Assembly (NCBI GenBank): GCA_009746045.1
Contig: RPFO01000106.1
Location: 2,283,211 to 2,347,210, forward strand
Origin: Mesostigma viride
Lineage: Eukaryota > Streptophyta > Mesostigmatophyceae > Mesostigmatales > Mesostigmataceae
Length of the DNA stretch: 64,000 nt
Direction: 5' to 3'
The position numbers and the translations under genes were made by a program. The notes beneath the pieces are model-generated. The model was not told where the DNA came from and searched no databases. It worked only from the letters and a program-made list of their open reading frames with translations. Positions 1-11,700 of this stretch are shown in pieces. Each line of letters starts with the position of its first letter. The first letter of the stretch is position 1.

Positions 1-96
1 AGGGGTTGTGCAAAGGCTGATCATTAGGAAGGACAATGTGCAACCTTATCCCTATTCTACCTTATCTAAGTTCTCAGCCGTTAGAGAATCACCCAC

Positions 97-3000
97 CTGG
101 GACATCCACTGAGGCCTTCTTGTCGGCTGCACCCGGGCGACTCCTGGGAGGAGTCTTACGGGCCGCGGCCCCCCTGGGCGGTGTCCTTGACCGCGTGGGC
201 CGAGCCCTCGCACCACCTGACCCCCCCGCTCCGCTACTGCTGCCTTCCGGAGCCGCCACCGCGGTGCCTTGGGATGGCTTCTTGGCGCTCACTGCAGGCA
301 GATGGGATGGGAGCAAGCAGGAGCGGATACAATGGCGGACGAGCAACGGGACACAATCATGCAGATGGGTACAATGATTAAACTCATATCCCGATACCAT
401 GATCACATTACAATGATGAATATGATCACGTGACAATGAATATGACCCCGATACCATGATCACATTACAATGATGATATTCTGATGGACAACAACGGGAG
501 CAGCAATGGGGGCTCATCAAATGGTTGGTATGTGCCCACCCAAGCGGCAGCCATTACTCTCAAGTGGCTCCACGTGACCCCTTCGTGGCCGCAAGCACTG
601 TTCATGTGAGGCACATATGCTTTGCGTGAAGCAAATATGCTCTCTATTTGAGGCTTATACACTCTTTTTGTTAGGCGTATACGTTCTTTATGTGAGGCAT
701 GTGTTGTTTAAGGGGAGGGAGGGTATACACACCACATCGATTTTCCACACATGGCAAAGGCTTTGTCCCGCATGCAAGTACTGGTGGTAGTCTGTACGTC
801 AGGTTTCGACCACGGGCCGCCAAGATGCCTCGTGAAGGTGCCCAGTGCCGACCCACAAACATCGTTAGGTCTCCCTCAAGATATTCCATAACCCCTCAAG
901 GTACGCCCATCCCAAGAACTTCCCTGTAAAGGAACACCCATCCCAAGAACTTCTTGTACTTTATCGGCAGAATCCAGCCAGCCAGCCTGGGTTTTTCCGG
1001 CTGCCAGGATATAAAATTAACCATTTTGACCGCAAGTAAAATGATATGTAACGCATCTAGAACGACATACTTACTCAGGTGAGCACCCACATGTACCCCC
1101 TCGAGTACTCTGTGCAACCTATCTACCCAGGTTACAGCACACAGCAACCCTGTTGAGATTGAGAGCAGAACTGGCCATGAATATGCATGGAAGCAAAAAT
1201 GGTAGCGAGACTATCTTCCGCTGTTAGGCCTGTACCATGAAACCCCGATGTCGTAGACCGTCAGTGTACATGGCCTGCCAAGGCATGCGTGCCTTCCTTT
1301 CAGACATCCAACATTTTCACGATCCAACCCCCTCCCAGAAAAGTGGCACTCGCCACGAAAAGCCTGCCCTGTGAAGGCAGCTGCGGACAACAAGTATTGC
1401 ATCCTGTCCTGGCATATGACCAGGGGCTTCTGCCCTTGAATATAAATCATGAGAGCCCTGAAGCTGGAAACATCTAACAGATACACGCCCCTGTGTACCA
1501 ACAAACCCTAGTTCATAGGGTAGCAGAGGAAGCCAAACCTTTTATGCAACAAGATTTGCTTGTTCATGGAGTGGAGACTCAAGTTGATAAATACATTCCA
1601 ACTCCTAAAAGAGGAAATATATCTTGAGGCTCTAAACTAAATTCAGGGACTTCTTAAAAAAAAAACAAAACGAAAAGGGCATTGGCGACTGTCTCTTATA
1701 GCCCTCATGACCTAACTCCCCAGGTATGCAGTCCTCTTATAGCCCTCATGACCTAACTCCCCAGGCATGCAGTCCTCTTATTGCCCTCATGACCTAACTC
1801 CCCAGGTATGCAGTCCTCTTATAGCCCTCATGACCTAACTCCCTAGGCATGCAGTCCTCTTATAGCCTTCATGACCTAGCTCCCCAGGTATGCAGTCCTC
1901 TAATAGCCCTCATGACCTAACTCCCCAGGTATACAGTCCTCTTATAGCCCTCATGACCTAACTCCCTAGGCATGCAGTCCTCTTATAGCCTTCATGACCT
2001 AACTCCCTAGGTATGCAGTCCTCTTATAGCCCTCATGACCTAACTCCCTAGGTATGCAGGCTTCGCAAGTCCCGCCGGCCAAAGCGCATTCGTCCGTCCA
2101 GAGGCCCCCCCCTTCCTGCCAAGCAAACGCGTCCAATAGGACGATGCCAGGGCCCAGCAGACACGGCATGCGCGGCCGACGCCCTGACCCACGGGTGCCA
2201 GTAGCCAGCTGAACAGGCACAGCATGCGGCCATAGAGAGACCACAGCGCCTGTTGCAGCCCTGGCCAGCTGGCATCTGCAGTTGCAAGTATTCACGCGTG
2301 GCACATAGGACCACAACCATACCGGGGGTGGGTGGGTTGGGGGGGGGGGGAGGATATTCATAGCCATTAGAATGGGCTGAAAGGCCCGGCAGATGAAGTG
2401 ATTCGGCGCTGGGCGATGTCACCGGCTGTTTCTCTAGACTCCCGCTGGCACGTGTTGCCAACCACTGCTCTGCTTCTATGCCTGGCCGAACCTCGCGGTA
2501 TGTGGGAGCCCTGAAAAGGGTATGCCTCGCGAGGCCGTGGTCAGGTGGCATGCCTCTATGGCCTCTTCCTTTCACCCTTAAACCCGGGGTTCAAAGTCAG
2601 GTGGCATGCCTCTATGGCCTCTTTCTTTGACCCTTAAACCCGGGGTTCAAAGTCAGGTGGCATGCCTCTATGGCCTCTTTCGTAACCCTTTAACCCGGGG
2701 TTCAAAGTCAGGTGGCATGCCTCTATGGCCTCTTTCGTTGACCCTTTAACCCGGGGTTTAAAAAAGACGTGTAACACACACGTTTAGCATGCCTTCCGCG
2801 TAAGCTCCTCTTCAATTTCCCCTCTTTGCCACAATGCTCTTGTTCCGGTCAAGGAAGCCAGCACAAGGATTCTTTTTGTCCTTGTTCCTTTTGGATCATC
2901 GAGACATGATGATCGTTTGTGGCCTTTCCACCCCTGATGGGATCCATCGTATGAACTGAACCGCCTTGAAAGCATCCCGCAATTCAATTAGTCCATGCGC

Positions 3001-5823
3001 ACTTGCTCCGAGCAAGAGCACTGGCAGCGCCGAGAAAGTCTGGTTGGGTCTTTGGGATGACCGTCCCGCCATCCTCGGTCAACACCGAGGGCAGGATCAC
3101 GGCGCAGTTGCAAGCGACGAAACGGGAAGCTTGTGAAAGAGCGAAAAGCCCGCTGCACTCAGTCTTCCTCGTGGCGAGAAAATGGCGGGCGGTTGTCTGG
3201 TCTCTCGTCTCAGGGGTCGGTCGAATCCCTGATGCGGGCGGTTGACCCCAATTCATCCACTCAAGCCCACCACCACTGCTGGGCCTGTTGGCCTGGATGG
3301 TGGAAGGGAGAAGTGGCTGACTGAAAGAATAGAAGAAATGGAGTCAAGTGACTCGAATGAAATCACAAGATAGTAGCAGTTTAGGTGACAGGCGTTGCAA
3401 TATTATTGGTGGATGCTCGGCCAGTTGTTCAACCCATCCCCATTCGCCGGCAGTATTTACCTGAACCAGGCGTGTGGGCGCCCGTGCCCACCCACTCAGG
3501 TCTCCGCGCCACCTCGGACTTGGGGACCGACTTGGACCGAGCCTTGGGCGCCTCCTCTATCCTGCGCGAGGGGCCGAGCGCCTGCGACAACGACTGGAGG
3601 GGCATGTGCAACGGCAATAGCTTCAAATGGCTTTGCAGACTGGCCAGCAAAGCGGGATGGAAAGGGCACCTTGTAGGCATGTACGTGGGCAGCGTCCACG
3701 TGGTAGCCTGTAGGCACTGGGCAGGCATGTGGCCAGCTTTGGGCACTTAAAATGTTGCAGGCACTAGGGAGGCAGGTACAGCCTGATGGCACTGACATGG
3801 CAAGTATACGATGCGGTAGAGCTGGGGAGAAAAGCATAAAGCAGGCTTCACACATGGTACAGTGTCAACAGCGACGGAAATTGGGAGAGAAAATGAAAAC
3901 TAGGTCACCGTAGGACTCACTTACAGAAGAAATCGCATTGCGTTGAATGGGATGGGATAGCAGTCCACACAGCAGAGAACAAGATGAGGTGCATAAACCA
4001 TCCAACAGGCATTATTTAATATCTACTACTATGTGAATTGCGCGGTTTCACAATGAGGTAGCAGACGGGCTGAATTTAAAACCATCTTCCTGAATAAAAA
4101 TAACCATGCCAGCGGGGCGAGACAAACGACACGGGCATGTGATTGAATCTGTTGCTGGGCGTTCATGGGAGAAAAAAGCCCAGCAACAACCATGCAAACA
4201 CCAGTGGTCAAGGCGACCGACACCAGCAACTGTATCACAAGAAGCTACTCGTAAACACGGCTGCAGTTTCACTTCACTGCAGCACTTCACCTCACGTCAC
4301 TGCCATGCAAACGTGAGTCCCTACGGGGTGTCAACATACCCGTTGATGCCCGTAGTCATCTGGGAGCGACTCTGCGGCGCCGTGTGCACACGTGTGCCCC
4401 CAATATGACACGCAAAGACACGAAAAAATGGTAAGTCAGACACAGTAAAGGTAGTATACACCCTGCTGATAACCACTCGCATGCATTTAACGTTCCTGCC
4501 AGCAGCGGATATGCCCATGTACTAGCCAAGTCACAAGAAAAGCAAACCATGGCAGTGAAAATGGCTGCTTGCCAAGTGCTTCCTGTCTGTCGAAACGACG
4601 AGCACAAGCACCATTCGCCGGCATTCCCTCGCGCGAGATCCTTTGATAAGCTAAATATAGCCTGGCACTGCTCCATGCCACGGGACCATGCATATTCATC
4701 AGATTCTACCCACCAAGGGGACTCAACGCAATAATGTAGAACCTCCCTCCCTCCTACCTGTGTCTTCATCCACCAACCGTAAGTACTTGCTCCTCATCCG
4801 CCCATGGCTACTAGTGCTATTAATAGTTATACTATTAGGCCCCCATGCCACTCCACCAGGCATGAAGCTAGTTCATCGAAGGGCATGAAAAAACTGGCAC
4901 GATCTCATCTGATGACCGAACCAGTCTAGGCTCCACGCAAAATGGGCCCCCCACTTATAACGGGCCCTCGGCAATGGGTAGGATTCGTCAAGGTTAGGCT
5001 ACCCTATTTTCCCACAGCAACTTGTACATTCTACTAAAGCTGCACACCAGCTATAAAAAACAGGCCTGTCTGTACATGACCAGGGGTGGCCAGGTGCTGC
5101 CAGGGTACCTGGACTCAGCAGCCTCAGCCGGTCGATGATCTGGGAGTGCCATTCGCATCCCTGGGCGATCTTTTTCTCGACATCCTTCGGGTTCCTGCGC
5201 GGTCACACAAGGGCAACGGTGCATAGTAGAGAATAGGTTTACCGCGCGTGCCATGGCAGCAAGCCACCACGACCGAGGCCAATTTGCAAACATGAGCTGG
5301 CCTGTTGAGTCAAGGCCACCCTGGGGACGCCAGATGCCTAACGTTGCCTAAGAATTTAGCCCACAAGAGAAGGACCAGTTTACATCCTTCTGGAACTGGG
5401 CAAAGCGAGCCCTTACAAAAGGGGCTGTCCTTGCGAAGCCTACATGATGATGTTCATGGTCTCTGTAATGGTCACTCCAAGGGTTGCCCTTGCGAAAAGC
5501 CTTGTCCCAGCTATGTACTCCACGGGTAGAACAGTGGGACCCATGGATAACAGCGGAGTATAATATGGGCGTAATTACCTGCATGCCGTTAGCGGGACCT
5601 CCATCTTCAGCAGATCTCGCAGGAGCTGCAGTCCCTGGACATAGTGGCCCACCGCGCCAGGGATGTTCTTACGCTCCTCGTAATCGATCCCCCGCGCGAT
5701 AACGTCCCGACATAGCGCGTACTGGTTCGCCAGACGCTCCTCCGCGGTTGCGATGCCTTCGCTCGCGGTTTCCGGTGCTTTTGTCGCCGAGGAAGTGGTG
5801 AAGATTTTATCGAAGAACCCCAT
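97..5823 (-). CDS. MIT-domain protein, spastin/VPS4-like N-terminus (partial, 3 exons seen)
   Basis: Exons on the minus strand are 5823-5579, 5194-5109 and 291-97. All junctions are AG/GT and the phases match (2, 1, 1). Exons 1 and 2 together give a three-helix MIT fold: residues about 29-75 carry a pattern like ANQYALCRDVIARGIDYEE, then NIPGAVGHYVQGLQLL, and exon 2 supplies the third helix (NPKDVEKKIAQGCEWHSQII). MIT domains bind ESCRT-III tails or tubulin-associated partners and commonly precede an AAA ATPase, as in spastin or VPS4. Exon 3 encodes a Ser/Pro/Arg/Gly-rich linker of the kind found between MIT and AAA in spastin. Its donor at 96/95 sends the gene out of the window, so no AAA domain can be seen. 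Joining exon 3 across a 4.8-kb intron rests on phase and composition only, and other exons could lie between. The start is the first ATG upstream of the MIT helices. Confidence 0.6.
391..475. repeat. short direct repeat (27 bp, 2 copies)
   Basis: A unit starting CCGATACCATGATCACATTA occurs at 391 and again at 446, separated by AT-rich sequence with further partial copies. It lies in the long intron of the MIT gene. Confidence 0.5.
1694..2062. repeat. minisatellite, 41-bp unit, about 9 copies
   Basis: The unit begins TCTTATAGCCCTCATGACCT and ends GTATGCAGTCC, repeated head to tail with 1-3 substitutions per copy. It is intronic in the MIT gene model. The rest of 292-5108 shows no coding I can support apart from this array and the one at 2539. 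Confidence 0.85.
2539..2762. repeat. minisatellite, about 56-bp unit, 4 copies
   Basis: The unit starts GTCAGGTGGCATGCCTCTAT and ends AACCCGGGGTTCAAA, with four near-identical copies. The end of each copy contains a small palindrome (AACCCGGGGTT). Confidence 0.85.
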
Positions 5824-7132
5824 GGGGAAGTATGGCTGTTATTCCACCCAGTGTCCAGAGATTGGAGTAATTCTAAGATAGGAGGCTACCGTCCGCCGAT
5901 TGCCAGCGGCAACGGCGGCGATCTTAGGCAGTGGGCCCAGGTTAATAATAACGAATTCACAGCCATCGTCAGATCTCGGGCGTTCTCAAAATATCTTACA
6001 CGAGCATGACTGTGGTAAGCCTGTTTAGCGCAGGCACAAACGCTTGATTACCGATCAATCCTAGCAACCAACTCATTTCTTGACGACAGGACGATAACCT
6101 AGTCGCGGTGTCACAGGATCAGATTGCCGACTCCGCCGGAAGCCGCTCCTCAACCGCACTGATGAAGATGCTTTGCAGGTTGGCGAGCGAATCAAAGTCT
6201 TCTGCTTATTGTTATAAGGAATTCATATAATCCTTTGAGCATGTAAGACATGCTGGTTCACACCTGGTCATTGCGAATTCGCGCATGTTTATGACGTAGA
6301 TCATCACCATTGTCTGAATCGTCCGCCATAACTCAAGTACCAAAAAGCTGTCGCCCTCGAACAACTACAGGCTGACAGGCAGAAACCCGTTTAATAATGC
6401 CGCCTGCTGTTCCGAAAAATGTTTATTCTGCCACCTTCCAAGTGCTGTCCTAAGTGCGAGCTACTACCATGTACGTGCCCTGAGGTTTGCCGTCCTTACT
6501 AGCGATCTTTAAACACGAAGCTGGGATTTGGAATGCCGGACGTTCAAGTCCCAGAACTTGTGACAGGCAAAAGCACAAGTTCTCAGCCACAAATGCGTGC
6601 CAGCATGGCGGACATTTTGGATTGGGGACGTGCGTCCGGGAAAGATGAGACGACTTACGAGACGACGCCTTGTGTGAAGCGATGGTTTCAACCCTCAAAT
6701 CGTCATCGGGTCAAGCTCATTGATTGGGAATTCACACTTGTTTCTAGCAGCAACCTTAGGTCACGATACCTACGAATCCCTCGTTTACGAGGTTTTCCTT
6801 TTTCGACTTAAGGAACTTTCTTTGCCCTGCCGTCGAGCCACAGCATGGGCCGCCGGTTCGCGGACTGGGTCTCCGCTCTAACATACAGTCATCGACTGCA
6901 GCTAGCCATGGTGTACAGGTGACTGCAAATGGTTGTAAAATATCTTTTATCAAGAATTCAATCCAACTTTATCAAGGCTCTTAAGAACGGTGGTATGCAC
7001 GCGTGTGACGGTCGTAGCGACGTTGTCGAAAGTACGCACTTTTGCTAGCAGCCTTCGTGCACGCGCTGCCTAACAGTGGATGACGTAACCAAGTGGTAGA
7101 CTTGTGTTGTGTGAGCAATATCGAATTCGCAA
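5824..7132. other. intergenic region between two divergent genes
   Basis: This separates the starts of the MIT gene (minus) and the alcohol dehydrogenase (plus). It should hold both promoters, but I recognise no clear TATA box or coding signal. Base composition is even and no tandem array is present. Confidence 0.45.
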
Positions 7133-8712
7133 ATGGTCGGCACCGAAGAGAGCTCGTCGAAACACGGGCAGGACACTAGAATAGAGACTCGAATACTTGC
7201 CGTTTTAGCGGCTTCGGGAGTTGCGGCGGCCTTGGGTGCCATTCACTGGCTAACATCTCGCGCCAAAAACGCTATCTCCACGTCAAGACGGGGTGGAGGC
7301 AGCACGATTACGAGAAAAGTCAATGCCGCTCGAATTTTAATGGGGAAACAGGAAGTTGTTGTGGTAAGTTTATGGTCAATTGCACATTTGTTCAGCCTCG
7401 CATGGATGCAGGTTACCTATGGCAAGGCCAACTTGGTGCCACGGGGTCGGGGGTGGTTCTATAGTAAGGGCGTTGTATTCTCTATAGCAGTCACTTCATG
7501 TCAGAATGGTCCCTCTCAACATCTAATGATAGAATATACCTGCATGTCCATGTCACATATCCTGGCCAGAAAAATCTCGTATTAAACTGTTTTAGCTTAC
7601 TGCAGATATACCCAGGCTAATTTTGTCTTCATGTTGTTCAATGATATTTACCTGTCTATTGAGGCAACATTACGCATTACGAGGCAACCTTACGAGCAAA
7701 TCATATCTACGTCTGGCCTCGCAGCATGCTAACCAGCTATATGATGTGACCATGATAATTTCGTGTCCCTAGAACCGTTTTGCTGCAAACCCAAGTGGGA
7801 ATCTAATCCTGGCATCGTGGCATATCTCTAAACGGTCACAAACCCAGTGCATCATCGCTTTCAAGCTTGATCAAGTTTCATAGTAAGTACAAGTATCTAG
7901 TATAAAAACCTTAAGTTTAAGTATCATTTTCAAGTTTTTTCACAAGTTCTGTCACTGTGTATCCTTTTTCGAAACCGTTTTGCACTAGTTTTCCTTTTCC
8001 CCACAAACTCACAGAGACAAATTTCACAGTGCCCACATCTATTAAGGACGTTTGACCCTCTTACGTTCCCATCACCCACCGCCATTATATCTGTTGAGCC
8101 TAATGGATTCAAAGTTTGTCTGCTTTCCTGGCTTTATCATTCCACCAAATTTAGCATCAGTTCCTACATTCTGGCACGTCAACCGACTTGGCCCTCATCT
8201 AGCCCTCTACTATCCAAGGGCTCATTAACGTGGTCGATTTTTTCTGGCAGAAAATAAGAATCTTGAGCTGGTGGGCCCATACTTTGACAATAACTTGCCG
8301 CTTCAAGCTGGAGCTACCCCTTGCCAAAAATAGCATGTTGGTGAGCTCATCTGTCTGAAGTGCTCCTCCTATACACGGCTCCGAATCATGCACGGAGACC
8401 GGGTACCAATGCACTCATGACACTTGTTCGATACATCTTGTTTGTCGCTTGCGGCCGGAATTGCGTGGTCCATCACACACAAAAGCACTACATCGTAGGC
8501 ACTCCAACGCACGTCTCCTATTCAAGATGCGGGAGCGCACACGGTGATGTGTCAACATTTTACATACATGGTCAATCTAGTGCTTGTGTTGGGTGCGTTT
8601 CAGGACCTCCACGGCGTCTCGCCATCCACAGAGATCACTACTGTGACATGCATTGTTAACAGCCCACCACAAATGTAAATAGGGGTCTTGCTAGTGAGTC
8701 TCAGGCTCTGCC

Positions 8713-8779
<67 letters not shown>

Positions 8780-11700
8780 TCATTCGCACACACGCATTTC
8801 CCTCTTGCTCTCCTCCTCCCCCATTTCCCTCTACCCCTTTCCCGTTCACCGCATCATTGCACCAACCCTGTGAGCAGGTGCGACTCGCCGTGCCACCCCC
8901 TGGGGAAGGAATGGTGCGCATCCGGCCCCAGTTCTGCGGCGTCTGCGGCACAGGTGGGTGTGCCCTGCCTTTTCTTCCTTCCTGCCCTGCTTCCACCCCC
9001 TCTCCTGCCCTGCCACCCCCTCTCCTGCCCTGCTTCCACCCCCTCTCCTGCCCTGCCACCACCTTTCCTGCCCTGCCTCCACCCCCTCTCCTGCCCTGCC
9101 TCGACCTCTCCTGCCCTGCCTCCACCTCCTCTCCTGTCCGAGTGCAGGCAACAGAGCGCGTTGACAAAACCGTCCACTGCTCAAGGCAGTTCGGCGATGA
9201 TAACATACTTGATAACTATCTAGCAATCGGCAACGGAAAATTTGCAGAGGCCAGGGGAGACTAAGGTGGAAGTGTAGGATATCAACCTGTGGATGCCTGT
9301 CAGGCGGCACATCGATGTGGGGGTGATTTATTACGAGATGCACCTGCCCCAATTAGAGCCAGATGCTTAACCCTTGGGCTTATCCGGGCTCAAGGTGGCC
9401 CAGGCAGAGGGACAAGGATTTGGGGTGGGGGTTGTCACTGCATCGGCCACTGCGACTGCTACCATTGCTGCTACTCTTACATCTGATGCTAGTGTGGCGG
9501 CTGTGGCTGGAACGTGCATCTGATGCTCCCTCGCCATATCCCCTTCATCTGCACCCTCGGCATATTGCCGCCATAAGTTGTTCAGACGATCAACAGTGTT
9601 GCCCGTTGGTATGACCCATTTATGCCCCACGTGACCCTGTCAACGGGTCGAGTCGATTAATTAATTAATCCCCCCACATGCGCCCTCCCCCCCCGCCCCC
9701 CTCCCTTCAGACGTCATCCTCTTCAACGAGGTCCCCGGGGGCACGTTTGCCTCGGCGTCGGGCCTCTTTGGCCACGAGATATCTGGCATCGTCGAATCGT
9801 GCGGCCCAGGGACCTCGCTCCAGGTCGCGCCGGGGGACCACGTGATCGTCAACCCGCTCATCACGTGTGGCATTGCAGGGATGACGCCCACAGGGGACGG
9901 CCCGTTGGAGGTGGCGGGGGAAGGGGGGGAGGCCGACCGGTGCAGCCAGTGCCGGGCGGGCGCGGTGCAGGTACGGCCGGGTACCCTCACTAGCAGTAGG
10001 GAATCCTAGGAATAGAGACTCCTAGGAATAAGGAATCCTAGGAATAGGGAATCCTAGGAATAGGAAATCCTAGGCACAGGGAATCCTAAAATAGGGAATC
10101 GTAGGGAAAGGGAATCCTGGGCACAGGGGATCCTAGGTATAGGAAATCCTAGGCACAGGAAATCCTAATCTTTAGGACTAGAAATCTGTATTGTGCATTC
10201 TTCCCCTTGGTGAGTATGGTTTCTGTGCTTGGCCTCTGTATGTCAGTGGCTATCTTGCCCCCACTGTGAGCTTCTGACTTTCTCGCCACTTGTCCGCAGT
10301 TGGATGCTTGTGTGCATGCATGCATTCGGTGGGGGCGTGCGTTGCATGCATGCATGCATGGCATGCACCTACGTGAGGCAACGCCAAGGCGTGTCAGAGG
10401 CAAATGGATTAGGTCATGGGAGCGGAGAGAGGTCAAGGAATAAGGAACGTGGTTGGGAAAGAAAAAGGCAAACGGATTAGGTCATGGGAGCGGAGAGAGG
10501 TCAAGGAATAAGGAACGTGGTTGGGAAAGAAAAAGGCAAACGGATTAGGTCATGGGAGCGGAGAGAGGTCAAGGAATAAGGAACGCGGTTGGAAAGAAAA
10601 AGGCATCCCAAAGCAGCAAGAGGTTGTTGGGCTGCGTGTTGGCCGCGATTCAGTTTCCTCCCAATCCCTACCCCGTTGTGCTCTGTAATAGAGACTCACT
10701 CGATGCCTAGAGTTTCCAGCCCTGTACTCACTTGCTGGTTCAATGTGGTTCAATCGCTTCTCAGTGGACACCGACTTGTCTCCGGTGCCTGATGCCTTTT
10801 CTATGTCGCGCATGGCACAAATTTGCCCACACCCTGCACCCCACCCCGCACCCCACACATCCGACCCCAATACCCATACCTCTCGTCTCCCCACCTCACA
10901 CCCACACACCAACCATAAACCCCATGCCTCACCCCCCACATTCAACCATATTCCCCCACGTCACCCCCCCAGTGCTGCACAGCCGCCACCGGCCTGGGCA
11001 TGGTCAACGGGAGCGGGCCAGGTGGCGCCGCCGAGATGATCTGCGTGCCCGAGAAGGCGCTCTTCAAGGTGCCACGTGGCATGTCCCTGCAGCTTGCCTC
11101 GCTGTGCGAGCCCACCGCGGTCATGGTGCACGCGGCCGCAAAGGCAGGGCTCGCGCCAGGTGTCCGCCCGCTGATCATAGGTGGGTGTTTGCCGGTTGAC
11201 CGTAGGTGCGTGGATGGGGGGGATGTATGGACTGCTTCTACCGTACATTGGCCGTGCACGCTTCTAACCTGGACTCCGCATCACATCTTTCATGCGCAAC
11301 GTTCTACCTTCATGTCATTCTTTTCAAACCCCTTTTTCTAGTTCTGACTGGACACAGCCGGCGCACGCTACGTACCTGGAACGCATTTCTACCTATATGA
11401 AGCCTAAGATAGTTCTATGCTATCAAAGACGTACCAATGTTCACGAGATACTAGGGATTATATTTTGATCTAAGAAATGGAACCCTTGACTTCCATCTTC
11501 CTTGACTACCATCTTCCTTGACCGCCATCTTCCTTATCTCTTGGCATATTCCTTGACTACCATCTTCCTTGACTTCTATCCACCTTATCTCTTGGTATCT
11601 ATCTTATCTCTTGGCATATTCCTTGACTACCATCTCACTTGACCGCCATCTTCCTTATCTGTTGGTATCTTCCTTATCTCTTGGCATATTCCTTGACTAC

